DNA from: Cornus controversa
Taxonomy: Eukaryota; Streptophyta; Magnoliopsida; Cornales; Cornaceae
Direction: 5' to 3'
DNA: 64,000 bases
NCBI GenBank assembly: GCA_026545225.1
Contig: CM048846.1
Span: forward strand, 37,583,501 to 37,647,500
Within the stretch, counting starts at the first letter, position 1. The number at the start of each line of letters is the position of its first letter. A model generated the notes under the pieces. It had not been told where the DNA came from. It ran no database searches and worked only from the letters and a program-made list of their open reading frames with translations. This document shows, in pieces, positions 1 through 12,870 of the stretch. The position numbers were made by a program, and so were the translations under genes.

Positions 1-468
1 AACAGATCTGTCAGCCGTAATAGATGTGGTACATGCAATACACATCCAAATCGACGAGGTTCAGACCAGCCTTGGTCAACTAGACTAGAGGATAATCTAG
101 TGAAATGCTACTCAAGATCGTGATGTAGAGAATTATACTTCAAAAAAACAATCAGTCATTCAGAACACTCTGATCAATTAAAGCTCTAGTGCGTAAGATT
201 CGGCTTATCAGTCGAATATTCAATAGGCTGACAAGAAACAGAAATGTCTAATACTACCTTTGCCTCAACCTTCTGCACATGTCAGTTTGCCATGGAACAA
301 CTCTCAGCCAGTTGGAGTGAAAAATTAGCCACGAGGCTATGAATATACGACTGCATGATCATTCGAATCCACGGCAGCAGGTAATTACTCTTAATGACCC
401 CTCAGGTCCAATCGGCCTGGAGGCAGTGGTAATATAGGAAGAAGGCCAGATCAACCAATTGCATCAGA
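1..468 (+). mobile_element. Truncated internal region of the unclassified LTR family (copy 0)
   Basis: This stretch matches, with scattered mismatches, the internal region of the plus-strand element at 31250-31700. Shared landmarks include 'aatctgtcagcc', the 'aatgaccccT(c/t)aggtccaat' stretch and 'taatataggaagaag'. No open frame survives. It stops abruptly at about 468, where unrelated DNA begins, and it runs off the left edge, so no LTR or target duplication can be seen here. Confidence 0.7.
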
Positions 469-470
469 CG

Positions 471-2086
471 TCACTTAATTTTTCAATTACATTTAGGAGA
501 TGTTTTAACTATCTTCAAGAAACAATTACGCACCTCTAACCCTTAATTTAAATTTATATTTTTACAATTTATTTCATTATATTTTCAAAAAATTATTATG
601 TATTCAACTATTTGTTCCAACATGTGTGACTTCTTGATCATGCCCATTGTTAAAATTTACGAAGTTGGGGTGATAAATCTTAATCCAAATAGAGGGTGAG
701 GGTGAGGCAAAATGTGAAGCTTAGATGAGGGAAAAGGAAAACTTTTTTATCACAAACTTTGCACAGAGTGAGCGGTAAATGCAGTGGAGGTTTGTGAGAG
801 TAAAGTCGTAAATTTATTTAAATGTGAAAGTAAAATATGTAACTTTTAACTTCAGTTAATGACATTTAATAATAAGGTTTGACTGCCGGAAGTTAGTGTG
901 TTGTAGTTTATTTGTAGTCAAGTATAGATGGGTGTTTTTTCTCTTACGGGTCGTGGACTCAAGTTGTAGACTCTCTTATTGAGGGAATACTGAAAGTCAT
1001 TTTTTAGAGTGAGAAAGAGACATAGGGTTTGGGGGCTAAAACTTGTATTCTCCAGTTTTTGCATCATAAAATCTTTTGTCAATTCTTCACTGTGGACGTA
1101 AGTTTTACGATGAATCACTTAAATCTTTGTGTTATGTGTGATGATTGTTTATTGGCCTATCAATTTCTTAATTTGTTCTTCGTTTATGACGTTTGTCGTA
1201 ATATTTTTAATAATTACACCGGCATATTTTGAAAATGTTTCAAAATTAAACTTGTTTCATTTTATAAAGTTATTTAAAATATTCTTTAGATATATTTGTT
1301 CCCTATTTTATGACACAAATAATAAGTTGCCTAGTTGGTAGATGGAGACTTAGAGTTTCCATTTTGCACAAGAGGTCCCGGGTGGGTGATATTCTAAGAA
1401 GGTGAGGAAGAAGTGAGGATTAGACTTTCTATATTAATAGTTTTATTATATATTGATTCGAAAGCTATTTTCAAAGGAAATTGTCTTTGAATTATTTCAG
1501 GTGAAAATTATGTTTTTAATCTTAAAATTTATTTTCTCTAACACGGACATATCATTGGACAGAGATTAATATATGAATCTATAGAAGGTGTTACTTTATA
1601 GACATACAGATTATTAAATCTGGCTTAGTTGAATTCCGGAGATAGTGCTGTCACTTTCTTTTTCGATTACACCTACGAGATATTTCAACTATCTTCAACA
1701 AACAATTATGCACCTCGAACCCTTAATTTAAATTTATATTTTTACAATTTATTTAATTATATTTTCAAAAAATTATTATTTATTCAACTATTTCCAGCAT
1801 GTGTGACTTCTTGATCATGCCCATTGTCAAAATTTACGAAGTTCCGGTGATAAATCTTAGTCGAAATAAAGGGTGAGGCAAAATGTGGAGCTAAAATGAT
1901 AGAACAGGAAATTTTTTTATCACAAACTTTGCACAGAGTGAGCGGTAAATACAGTGGAGATTTGTGAGAGTAAAGTCGTAAATTTATTTAAATGTGAAAG
2001 TAAAATACGAAACTTGTAACTTCAGTTAACGGCATTTAATAATAAGGTTTGACCGCCGGAAGTTAGTGTTTTAAAGTTTATTTGTT
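471..2086. repeat. Pair of ~440-bp direct repeats (471-912 and 1650-2086)
   Basis: The AT-rich segment starting 'tcacttaatttttc' and ending near 'gtttatttg' occurs twice in the same orientation, separated by 913-1649. The spacer plus second copy reappears as a single unit at 36285-37380 in block B, and the last part occurs again at 59935-60055 in block C. This looks like a tandem duplication of a unit of about 1.18 kb present only in block A. The spacer (about 1080-1130) contains a 'ctgtggacgtaag' stretch resembling the end of some Copia LTRs, so the unit may be an LTR relic. No gene is supported. Confidence 0.6.
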
Positions 2087-2316
2087 ATTTATGAGTCACT
2101 GGTAGTGGAATAACTTCTCATACATCTTTCTTTAATCTAAATAATATCAAATAATTAAGATCATAAGAAAGTGATCGATTATCATATATAAAGAATGAAG
2201 TTTTTTTTTTTTCAACTACTTAGCTTAAAGCTACCTGGAAATCAAGTGGTTTGAAATGAAGATCCAATAAAGTTTATTGATCATAAGAAAGTGAAATTTT
2301 TTTTTTTTTCAACTTG

Positions 2317-3048
2317 TCAAACCACATTGGTTCCTTCATTTTTTTCAATACTAATAGTTACATCTTGATCATTCCTGTAATTACGTATCACACCTTCAGC
2401 TTGTAGTGGGGTAATGCTTACAATTGCTAATTCCTGTCGTGGCCGCGATGGTGGTTGTGATGAGCTAGCCTGAGTACACTCGCTCATCTTCTGACATGTC
2501 TCAATGAGGCAGTGCCTGCAAGTAGGGCACGAGGAAGGTGAACTGAGCCACTTATCGATGCACCGGACATGAAACCCATGGTTGCACTTGGGAAGAACTC
2601 GCACACACTCGCCATTTGTGAACTCAGACAGGCATATCACACACTCGGTGTCAAAGCCAGGCTGATTCAAACCATCTGAATAAGTCACTGTTGGAAAAGT
2701 CTTGAGGGCCCTTTTGTTGATCCCTGTGATGGATAACAGAGCTGAGGGGTTGTTCCTGGTATTGGTGGCTGCTAAACCTGTGCACTTAAATGCACATCTA
2801 AGGACAGAATACAAGCCCATTGAGCATATTATACCACAAATTAGGAGAGAGACAATTACAACATTTGCATCATAAGAATTATCTCCCTTGTTAACTTCTG
2901 ACGTGTCGTGGCTATTTCCGGTGGCCGGAAAAGTTGCTGTAACCGGTGATTGAAAAAGAGGGATGTTTCGTAGCAATCTTCTTGAGTAGAAGTGTCCTAC
3001 AAAATCTTGGAAGGCCAGAGTAGAAGAGGAAGAACTAAAGGCAGACAT
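2317..3048 (-). CDS. ATL-family RING-H2 finger E3 ubiquitin ligase, copy 1 (intact)
   Basis: Single-exon protein of 243 residues. ATL proteins are membrane-anchored RING-H2 ubiquitin ligases that recruit an E2 enzyme and are often tied to defence or stress signalling. The N-terminus is Ser/Thr-rich, and a hydrophobic segment at about 61-83 is the predicted membrane anchor. A GLN triplet at 126-128 occupies the ATL GLD-motif position (GLD in copy 2). The RING-H2 spans 136-177, with zinc ligands C136, C139, C155, H157, H160, C163, C174, C177 and the exact ATL spacing. P153 precedes the third Cys and W167 lies on the E2-contact side. The Ser/Gln-rich tail looks disordered. The start is the first ATG that precedes the alignable region in all three copies. 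The family is certain; the subgroup (ATL72-80-like) and the substrate are guesses. The TA-rich upstream tract may hold the core promoter. Intactness suggests this is the functional member. Confidence 0.93.
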   Translation of the reverse strand: MSAFSSSSSTLAFQDFVGHFYSRRLLRNIPLFQSPVTATFPATGNSHDTSEVNKGDNSYDANVVIVSLLICGIICSMGLYSVLRCAFKCTGLAATNTRNNPSALLSITGINKRALKTFPTVTYSDGLNQPGFDTECVICLSEFTNGECVRVLPKCNHGFHVRCIDKWLSSPSSCPTCRHCLIETCQKMSECTQASSSQPPSRPRQELAIVSITPLQAEGVIRNYRNDQDVTISIEKNEGTNVV

Positions 3049-5518
3049 GTTGGCACGTTGGTTGATTAGTTTAGTTCTAGAACAGTTAAGAGGGCTTGCT
3101 GTATATATAGTGAGGCATAAAAATATATGATATATCTATATATATATATATATATGAGGCATATTCATATATGATATATCTATATATATATATATATGCA
3201 CTAGTCTTCATAATTCTGCTGGGTCCACATTTAGCTGACTAGACGAAGCCAGGGCGTTCTGCTGTGCCCACAATGGTGCTGTGTTCCGTCAAAAGCCGAA
3301 TCGGCAGAAAAATATTTTTATATATGTGTTTCTGCGTGCGTGTATGTGTATTATTAAAACCCAGCAAATATATTGAGAATCTCTCACAAGTGTTTAAGAA
3401 ATTTTATGTGTATTATTAAAACCCACCAAATATATTAAGAATCTCATACGAGTGTTTAAGAAATCATTTTGAGTCTTTAATTTATGAATCTGCCATTGTT
3501 TGGAACCGTCACTAATTTATTTTGAATGTTTGTAATTTAAAAGGCTTTGATTTTTCTTGGGAGCTGGGAGTTTGAATTTAAGTTTGTCTAATTGTGTGTT
3601 ATATGTAAAATAGGAGGAAGGCATGTTTTTTATATGTACAAGATATTTTAAGAGACCGGACACCTAATATACACAAGGGAATTCGAATAACCCAAACTGT
3701 AGAATTAATAAGTGTTTTATCTAAAATTCGCTTAGAGTTTAGATTAGCATGCCAATTCCCTCACCCCCATAAATATCAACAATGCCAACTTGAAGTTATT
3801 TCTGGTTGAACAATAGTAAAGGTGTGTGTGTATATATATGTATGTAATAGAAACTTTGTGTTAACTATTTCTTTCTCTTCATGTGAAATAATTAAAGAAT
3901 TAATTTTTTTTTGTTCTATTTTATTATATATTGTTAGTTTTTTTTAGTTATAATTTATAACTTGAGAGGGATTTTAATTCCCACCCAACTAGTCAATTCG
4001 AACACAAATTAAGCTAGTTAATTTGAGCTCAAATTGGTCGTTGAAGGTTGAGTTGAATTAGGTTTAAGTCACCATGCTTGGGTAGAAGTTTTTCTAACCT
4101 TAATTTATACCGTGAAATGATTGCATCAAAAGATGAAATATTCATGATTACACTATCTGACACGCATAGAAGAAATTAGAGATGCAAAAGATGAACTCAC
4201 TGAGGGAGAAATTTGGCTACCTAACAGTAAGACAAAATTTCCTCAAAAGTACTTATTGATATATATATATTCTCAATGTGTCATCTAAAATTATTATTTA
4301 CACTATGCTTAGTAGGATAGAAAGGAATGTAAGTATTTAGCAGAAAAAAGGGCGATCTCGCGCCACTCGTGAGGCAAGATCTTTTTGTTCGGTAGTACAC
4401 AGATGTGTCACAATAGTTAAGTTCAAATATGTTGGATGTGTGCTAGACAACAAGTCTCAATTTGTTGATTGTTGAGAAACTAAGCAACCCAGATGCCAAA
4501 TAAATATTTCTAATGCTATGACTGAGGTGGTCTGAAGTCTTTATGTAATCTGACTTCGTATGATTGTGAAGAGTATGAACACTTTTACTAGTTTACTCAC
4601 TTTGGCCTAAAACGGCAATGCGAATTTCCTTGAAGTATTAGTGTTTAGTATCTTGTTTTGGATTAAACGGAAGTAGAAGTGTGTCGACCAAATAACATTT
4701 AACAAGGGAGAAGTAATATCATCATTAATATTAATTGTTGAGTGATAATTTATTACAATTTTCTGTATGCATGTCCTAGGTACAACAAAAAACAAACTGA
4801 ATGTAAAGCTCCAACAGTTATAACTACTTGAGAGAGAGAGAGAAAGAGATGGAAGCAAAAAATAAATGTTAAACTACTTGAAAGAGAGAGAAAAGCAGTA
4901 AACGCAAGAGAATAAAACTTAAGTTACAAAAAGAAAGTAAATGCAACAAGAGCAGAAGGGCTAGGCATGGGGAGACATGGGCTATTATTGCTTGGGAGCA
5001 AGGGGTTTCCGCTGGAGATCAGTTATTTGTTTTGTTTTTGTGGTGCTAGACCTCTCTTCCATTAGAGGAGGTGCTCTATTTATAGATGGAGTCTCGTATG
5101 ACTTCTAAGCTTCAGAGAGTACTATCATCCGTCAGACTTCACGTCGTTAGCTAAGATCGACTCTTTAATTTATATTAACACATGACTAATATATGCATGT
5201 GGAGACGTCGGTGGGGATACAATATTTGGTTAGAGAAACCAAATTGGTTCAAGATGATTTGTCATTTGATTGGATACTTGGCTCATACAAATGATATCAT
5301 CTGTTGTAGTAATCTTCTAGAAACATTATTTGTGCAGAGCATTGAATGCACTAATTTTCATATCTTATAATGTACTTATTAAGAAAACATCAATGACCCA
5401 TAAAAGAGTCGATCGTGGAGTCTCTTTTCTTCAACAGTTTGATCATAGTATTTTCTATGAGCGAATTCCATATTGACTATTGATTCGATCAAGTAGGTTT
5501 ATAGTAGGTTTCAGATCA
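3049..5518. other. Upstream flank of ATL copy 1; duplicated non-coding DNA
   Basis: It contains (TA)n tracts around 3121-3197, directly upstream of the minus-strand gene, and then AT-rich DNA with no credible ORF. 3210-5300 aligns with block B (38345-38849, 44417-44881, 46273-47398), and its first kilobase aligns with block C (62200-63558). The sites at about 3685 and 4135-4137 correspond to uninterrupted versions of the Ty3/gypsy and TIR-element insertion sites in block B. Alignment with block B stops near 5302. Confidence 0.6.
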
Positions 5519-5523
5519 GTTGT

Positions 5524-5888
5524 TGATAGAGTATTTGACTCTAATTGTGAAGCGTACAACGAGGAGGTTGAGTTCAGGGTGACGTAGATAAGAAGTCTAC
5601 TTTGACCAGGATTTCTCTATCTCCAGATAAGCCTGGAGAACTGAAGAGTCAGTCTCCTACTACGACACAGTTTCATTTGACCATTATAAATACAGAGGCA
5701 GTCCATATACCAAGGTACGCAATTAATACTCTCTGAGTGCTTTTACAGCTTTCAAAGTCTTTCTGATATCTGACTTGAGCGTCGGAGTGTAATCGGCTGG
5801 CACCACACTGATGTCTTTCCGGTTACCTTTATTTTGTCCTTTTACAGGTTGGCATTTGACCGGCTCGAGGTGAATTTCTACTTCATCA
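5524..5888 (+). repeat. 5' LTR of LARD-like element
   Basis: It pairs with 9664-10028. It includes a TATA-like 'tataaatac' near 5687 that could serve as LTR promoter, and it ends TTCATCA two bases before the TGGCGCC primer-site-like sequence. Confidence 0.88.
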
Positions 5889-8057
5889 GTTGGCGCCGTC
5901 TGTGGGAAAGATTAATTTCTTGAAGAAATTATGTTTGGATGTGATCTGGATCACCACTTAAACATCAATATCCAAACACACCCAAACCGCTACAGTATTA
6001 TTGGTCATTCATGATCGTTTTATTTTATACAATGTTGAAAACAACGATCCAACACTCCACTGCCAAACTGTATCAGGTTCAATTCCATCGTCTGTGATCA
6101 CATGGTCGAAACAGAGGTATGTATGTCTATGTTTGGAATTACATGATTTGATTTCAGTGATACATATAAATTGAATTCCGGTGAGATCTTGTGAATTCTA
6201 AAATCCTGTATATATCACAAACTGCCACTTATCAAACATGCACATATACATATACATATATATATATTGAACTAATTCTTAGATTCTATAGGAATCGGAT
6301 CACTCTCCTTTCTCTACATCTTGTACGTATGGCTTGTACTTCTATCATGAAAGACGAACATGGTCTCGCCCAAAATAAACGAGACCTAAAGAATTCATCT
6401 AATCGTCATCACATAATTTATACATGTGTATGAGAACTGAGAAATCTAATACCTCTAATGCTATTTGAATGTTATGTGTTTATGTGCATGTGGTATATAT
6501 TTATTCCGACAAAGCTCCAGCGACCATTAGCTTTTTATTTGAAATATGTATGCCCATATCATGTAAATGTCTTTGAATGCCATGTGTGCTTTTGGTCCTT
6601 TATTGTTGAGGATCACACCCTATATTATAATGCACAAACACAATTATATGGATGCATATGTTCAATGAATTTAAAAGTTTTCATGTCACCTTTCAAAGGG
6701 AAGACAAAAACCACCATGTAAGGAGCTAAAAAGACCATATGCAATAGGAGAGCATCAGATCTGGTACAAATTCACCATTAACCACATGCCTAAACTAAAA
6801 AATAAAAATGAAAAAGAGAAGTTGGTTGAACCATGGTCCGACCACTCCAAGGTAATGTGCTGCCCCAATGAGGGGTTGCCTTTACTATGACGTATCAGCT
6901 CAAGTTGGGCAAATGTTCCTAAAATCCAATTTCTCTTTTCAAAAAATTAATCTTTGAACAAATTGTTCTTACCGACCGAGATTTGTTATCATTGTTGTTA
7001 TGCTAATTTCAACAATAACATTGCCAACATTTGTTTTGATTTGAACATGACAATTCAGCAATATAACATAGAAATCTTCTCATACAAGGTTGTGTATATA
7101 AATTTTATACCTATAAACGTGTACATGGACTTCAACACTTGTACACTTGCATACCTGCTTTTACATGACCTTATTTATATAAACTGCTTACATCACAATC
7201 TATTCGCTCACTAATAACCAAGGTTAGAAAGGAAAAGTGAGTGTAGGTACAAAAATGAAATATGTGGCATGCTATTCCTAAATTGGGGTTTCCAAGGAGC
7301 CTTGAAATTTATGGATGATAAGGAAGCAATATTTCAGAGACCAATCATTTGGAACCTGTCTTCAAAATCAGAAAATTAGGTATCCAGAGGCAGAGTAGAC
7401 AAAAAATCGACTGCCTTAGAACAGATTAGAGTTTATTCGATCATGTTCCGAATAATGGATCTTCGAACAACACTGGATATAAACTTGATTGGAGTCCCTA
7501 GAACGATTTCTATTACAAAATTGAAATTTCATAAGGTATAGACTGTGTAGCCAAAGACCCCATACAAGTGAAGAAGGGACAACTGCATAAGCTAGCAAAG
7601 GTCTTGGCAGAAAACCATATCTCCAAGTTGCTCTAAGGACCAAAACGTCATCACTAAACAACTGGTCGCATGCATTTTATTGGCAAAGCTTGACAGGGGC
7701 ATCATTGGAGTGAAATTTGTAGGATTTTTTCATCAAGACATACAATCACTAAAATATTCATATCTCCCTCATGTGATATCAGAATGACCTGAAATTATCG
7801 CCAAATTAAAGATAACATCTGGGGCTATATTGCTATAATAAATAATACTTGGAGATCCACATCAATGCCAGTATTTGTTCAACGTTGCTAGTCCAGTTCT
7901 GCGATTCAGTAAAAAGAACCAAAAGTTGTCAAACTTGGAATTCAAGGATGTGGACAATATATTCATTGTTCAGTGGGGGCATTACAGATTCATCCATAAT
8001 CAAACCCCATGGGGGAATCTTGACTCGAGATTATTCAAAGTCGATAATGCATGATTA

Positions 8058-9235
8058 AAATTTCTCCCCTTATTAAAGGGTCGAGCCGAAATCTCTCCCT
8101 TATTAAAGGGTTGAACCTATTTTCTCTTCTTCTTAAAAGGTCGAGCTGACACATCTCCTTCTTAAAGGGTCAAATAGCAAACCTCCTCTTATTAAAGGGT
8201 CGAGCCTATTTATTCCTTTCTAAAGGGTCAAACCGAATCTCCCCTTATTAAAGGGTCGAACCATAAACTTCCCCTTATTAAGGGAACATCAACAATGGTG
8301 GTCTACGAACCTCCTTATTAAGGGAGTGAGCTCACTTTTAAACTCAACTTGCATACACCTCCATGGAGGGCCTTTCATGAAAAAGGCGGGATGAATTAAT
8401 TCCAAGAATATTGTCAAATAGCCTTACGAGGACACACCTCTAATAGAGGACCTTTAATGAAAAAGGCGGGATGAATTAATTTTGAGAACATTGTCAAACA
8501 GCCCTACGGGGACACAACCCTACGGGCAGGGGCGTAGCCAGAAATTTGTACAAGTAGGTACGAACGCAAAAGTTCGGGCTATAATTTGTTTTTTATAAAA
8601 CTAAGTGGGTACATCACTCAAGATTTAATAGGTCATTACAATTCTAAACCCCAAAAAATTGCATTTACTATATATATAAAAAAATTATAGAGTTAATTGG
8701 GTAATAATGTACCCACTAGTGCCTAAATGGCTATGCCCCTGCCTACGGGGACACATCTCTAACAGAGGGCCGTTAATGAAAAAGACGGGATGAATTAATT
8801 CCGAGAACATTGTCAAACAGCCTTACGGGGGCACAACCCTATGGAGACACACCTCTAATAGAGGGCCTTTAATGAAAAAGGCGGGATAAATTAATTTCGA
8901 TAACATTGTCAAACAGCCTTACGGGGGCACAACCCTACGGGGACACATCTCTAATAGAGGGCCTTTAATGAAAAAGGCGGGATAAATTAATTCCAAGAAC
9001 ATTGTCAAACAGCCTTACAGTGGCACAACCCTACTGGGACACATCTCTAACAGAGGGTGGTCTTTAATGGAAAAGGCGAGATGAATTAATTCCTAGAACA
9101 TTGTCAAACAGCCCTACAGGGGCACAGCCCTACGGGGGCACACCTCTAAAGAGAGCCTTTAACAAAAAAGGTTCAGTGAATTAATCCTAGGAGCATTGTC
9201 AAGGAACCTCACAGAGGGACGCCTCTAAGGGGATC
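8058..9235 (+). repeat. Two adjoining tandem-repeat arrays of hairpin-forming units
   Basis: At 8058-8345 a short unit built on 'ttattaaagggtcgagcc' recurs about eight times. At about 8346-9235 a unit of about 80-100 bp recurs about eight times. Each long unit contains small inverted repeats: CCTCTAATAGAGG, GCCTTTAATGAAAAAGGC, and CCTACGGGG/GGGGCAC blocks. The copies differ by point changes and small indels. The array lies inside the LARD-like element, upstream of its 3' LTR. Confidence 0.8.
8527..8741. mobile_element. hAT-type MITE with 8-bp TSD CCTACGGG
   Basis: A 215-bp non-coding element with terminal inverted repeats CAGGGGCGTAGCCA and TGGCTATGCCCCTG (one mismatch in 14). It is flanked by perfect 8-bp direct repeats CCTACGGG at 8519-8526 and 8742-8749. 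An 8-bp duplication and a CAGGG terminus are the hAT signature. It carries no transposase and interrupts one unit of the surrounding tandem array. Confidence 0.88.
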
Positions 9236-9663
9236 TTTAATGAAAAAGATGAAATATGTAAATACCGAGGACCCTATAGAGCACAGCCTGCCAAAGGAAA
9301 TTTTACCCAATAACATGGTGAGTCCATTGCGTAAGTTCATTTGCAAGATTATACCAAAAAGGTTTTTTCTTAAGGAACCAGAGGACACCTCAGAGAGAGA
9401 GAGAAGTCTCACAAAAAGTAGACCAGCTAAGGTTGGCCCCTAAAAGCAAGCCAAGTCCAGCCACTAGGCCCTGCCCGAGCCGGTACCCAAAGGCCAGCCC
9501 AAGTTAGCCAGCTTATGAGCTTAATAGGTTTGGGTTCAGAATCCGTGGGCCAAAATGGAAGGTTAGCAAAAAATTTTAAAACGGGAGTCCGTTTCTATAA
9601 CACGATGGCCCAGCCAAAGTGTTCCTAACGCCCAACAAGCGACCCTCATGAACAGGGGGCATC

Positions 9664-10028
9664 TGATAGAGTATTTGACTCCAATTGTGAAGCATACAAT
9701 GGGGAGGTTGAGTTCAGGGTGACGTGGATAAGAAATCTACTTTGACCCGAACTTCTCTATCTCCAGATAAGTCTGGGGAACTGAAGAGCCAATCTCCTAC
9801 TAGGACACAGTCTCATTTGACCATTATAAATACATAGCTAGCCCATATACCAAGGTACGCAATTAATACTATCTGAGTGTCTTTACAACTTTCAAAGCCT
9901 TTCCGATATCTGACTTGAGCGTCAGAGTGTAATCGGCCAGCACCATGCCGGTGTCTTTTCAGTTACCTTTATTTTGTCCTTTTACAGGTTGACATTTCAC
10001 CGGCTTGGGGTGAATTTTTGCTTCATCA
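9664..10028 (+). repeat. 3' LTR of LARD-like element
   Basis: Closely similar to 5524-5888, with the same TGATAGAG start and TTCATCA end. The target duplication GTTGT follows immediately. Confidence 0.88.
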
Positions 10029-10267
10029 GTTGTTGACCAACCAAATAACCAATTTGAGTGCAAACAGTAAGAAAAGAGAAAGCAAAAGAATGAAACATAT
10101 TCTATTGCTTGGTAGGAGGACAGAGAGATGATGGAAGGATGAATGAAGCATCTTTGGAAGTTACCAATCTTCTCTCTCAAAACTAGTAAGAGAGACAAAG
10201 AGAGAAGAAGACACATTTCTCATTAAAAATGAAAAGAACATTATTACCATTGTTCGTTAAACTCTTA

Positions 10268-11676
10268 GGGGTTGTTTGATAAAATTGAAAATTAAGCAAT
10301 GAAAATTTTAAGTAGTGAAATTTTAAGTGATTGAATTTATTAATTTGAAAAGCTGTCTAATGTTGTCTTAAATTTAAACGCTGAATTCATTAAGAATGTT
10401 TGCTAAATACAAAAGCTAAAATCTAAAAATTATAAAAATTACATTGTTGCTCTCAATATCCTTACTTATAACATTTTTATCAAAGATACTGTAAAAAAAT
10501 TGCTACAACAACTAATTTTACTAAAACATTTTTTTTTTATCGAGAGATTAGTTCATTGGATGAGTCTAAATTCTAAACTGTATTTCACACAAAAGTTTTT
10601 TTTTTCCATCATTTTGGGTTATGTTATTATTTATAGATAAATGTTTTCCTTTCATGTTGTGAGTATTTTGTTTTCCTAATATTCTTTGTTAATTTTATAT
10701 TCGCCTATCATATTTGATAATTTTAGAATTTTTTAAATTCTTTTATAATATTATTTTTCTGCTCTATTTTGGTTGAATTACTTGAATTATTGTTGTTAAT
10801 GTTAAATATTTTAATTTGCAGAATAAATTTAAATAAAATGTACTCCACAACACATATATATATATACACACACACATACATGGAGTCTTCTAGAATATAA
10901 GGTAAAGATGTAGAAATAGTACACACACATACATGGAGTCTTCTAGAATATAAGGTAAAGATGTAGAAATAGTAAATTTGTATGATATTTTAGTGAAGGT
11001 GATACTCGGGTATAATTCATTAAAAACCAAAAAAAAGAAATAAAGAAAATATAAATAGAATAATCCTGCTCTAAAGATTAATATGCTAAGTATTTATAAA
11101 GGAAAACTTTACCCTAACTTTATCTTTTATGAAATAACTGTATAAATACGTAGAAATTTTATCCTAATTTTAGCAAGAGAGTTTTGCGAAAACGGATGGT
11201 ATTGTTGATTTTTTTTTTTTTACACCAAAGTTGGAGATAATTTGCAATAAGTTGAATTTGAAACTTTAATCTAATTTTAACATTCTTGACAAGAAGAGTT
11301 GTGTGAAAACGGATGGAGATTTTTTTTATAGTTTTAAAAGGAATTGTGAAACAAGTTAAATATGGCAGGATATCTCAAGAAGGGGAAATGGTGAAAGGAG
11401 TTGAATACGGCAAAATCATGAAAGAGGTTGAATATGGCAGCATATCTAAAGAGTCAATTGAGTCATATATATGAGGGCAATATGTCAATAAAAAATAATT
11501 TTAAAATTAAAATCACTTCTACATTCAGCGTTTAAGTAATTTACGATTGTTTAAAATTTTTACTCGTTTTAATGCGACACTTATTTGTTTAAGCAGTACT
11601 GTTATTAAACACACTTATTTAAAAAATTAGTGAACCTTTTTAATTTTAAGCGCTAAATTAAGTTATCAAACACTCT
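10268..11676. mobile_element. Possible decayed DNA transposon with diverged inverted ends
   Basis: The left end GGGGTTGTTTGATAA and the reverse complement of the right end (AGAGTGTTTGATAA) are alike, and AT-rich sub-terminal sequence on both sides is also related in inverted orientation ('aaattttaag'). No convincing target duplication was found. There is no coding capacity. The interior holds a perfect 53-bp tandem duplication at about 10868-10973. The family is uncertain. Confidence 0.35.
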
Positions 11677-11989
11677 TTTAATGGCATCACATTATTACTT
11701 TATATAGTCAGATTTATAGAGATCAAATATTCAAAGTGTCTTGTTTAATTTCTACTTACCAAAAACAAAAGGTGTCATCCCTATAATTTCACTCCACTTA
11801 ACAACACACACGCACCAATATATACACAGTCCTACACACAGCTTTGATTCTCTAGGAATACATTTTCTGTTTTCTTCTTGCATTCCTTCCATTGATTTTT
11901 GCTTACCTCATAAATGGAGCATTAGGTAAATTTCCATTTTCTTTTGAATCTTTTACATAATACAGTATATGTCAATGTTTTCCACAACT

Positions 11990-12870
11990 TACAGTATATG
12001 ATAATTTAGTGATTATTTTCTTTTTTTTTAAAATAAAAGGTGAAGAGTTCTAAGACTCATTAGATAGAACGTGAGTGTGGTGTTAGATACGAATATGGTC
12101 CCCTGCAATCCCAATTTTTGTTTGATTAGCAATGAAATCGCAGCATGGGTTCGACGAGCCGCAAAGCTCGATTGCAATCTAATAAAGCCCAACGTCTACG
12201 TGGTCAGTAATTAAAGCAACATTATCTACTAGATTTCTTTGTTATGACTATAAAAATAAGTAATGGTGGTTATTCGAATTCCTAGAAAGGTTAAAAGGTT
12301 GATTTGAATCTATCCATCTACAACTGCCATGACTCCAATCCATCTGTATGCATGTAAAGTACTTTATTATAGATACATCTAAAAAAAGTTTCCCCACACA
12401 ACCATTGGAGATCTTTTCTCCTTTTGTTTAATATATATATATTTTTTAATATTATAGATTAGATATAGGCTTAGCTTAAATATATATACACACATATATG
12501 CTTTTTTTGTTTAATTTGTTTTGTAATGCAAGTACCATTGGTACTAGGATCCAAATCTTCTTGTGTTGTGGATTACAATAGTTGATTCTCTGGGCCACAG
12601 TTATTGGGAAAGAGAAAAGGTGCAAATTGGGTGGATTATTTTTTTTATGGAGAGATACTCTTCCTTTTTCTTAAATGAAAAAATTTGACAGTACAATTCT
12701 CTTTGAAACAATTAGACAAGTGTATCAATATTTATATATAATGACGAATTAAAAAAAATCATGATAATTATATAATAAGATTGACCTTGCAATAATATTA
12801 CTCCAAATTTAAATGCATTGATGGAATACAAAAATGGTACTCTCTCAAGCTCAGTGTCTATTTGGGAGAA
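11990..12870. other. Non-coding segment of block A, duplicated in block B
   Basis: It aligns with 47400-48069 plus 59754-59930, i.e. block B on both sides of the large Copia element. It preserves the empty Copia site, with TGGAG at 12648-12652. A more diverged third relative lies at about 16050-16370 (shared landmarks 'ttaaagcaacat' and 'gatataggct'). No gene was found. Confidence 0.65.

Larger units (their letters stand above)
5524..10028 (+). mobile_element. Complete non-coding LTR retrotransposon (LARD-like), TSD GTTGT
   Basis: Two similar LTRs of about 365 bp (5524-5888 and 9664-10028) begin TGATAGAG and end TTCATCA. The 5-bp duplication GTTGT is at 5519-5523 and 10029-10033. A primer-site-like sequence, TGGCGCCGTCTGTGGGA, begins at 5891, and a G-rich polypurine tract ('acagggggcatc') precedes the 3' LTR. 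The 3.8-kb interior has no gag or pol similarity. Its last 1.2 kb is a tandem-repeat array, itself interrupted by a MITE. This is the structure of a non-autonomous large retrotransposon derivative that would rely on another element's proteins. Block B lacks this region (junction near 47398), so the insertion cannot be timed by an empty site. Confidence 0.88.

Noticed and set aside
8058-9235. CRISPR-like array of regular repeats
   Set aside because: Units are adjacent and degenerate, without unique spacers, and sit in a plant LTR element.
12110-12200. tRNA-like 'gggttcgacga' stretch
   Set aside because: No acceptor stem or anticodon arm could be matched; its duplicate at 47560-47620 is equally unstructured.
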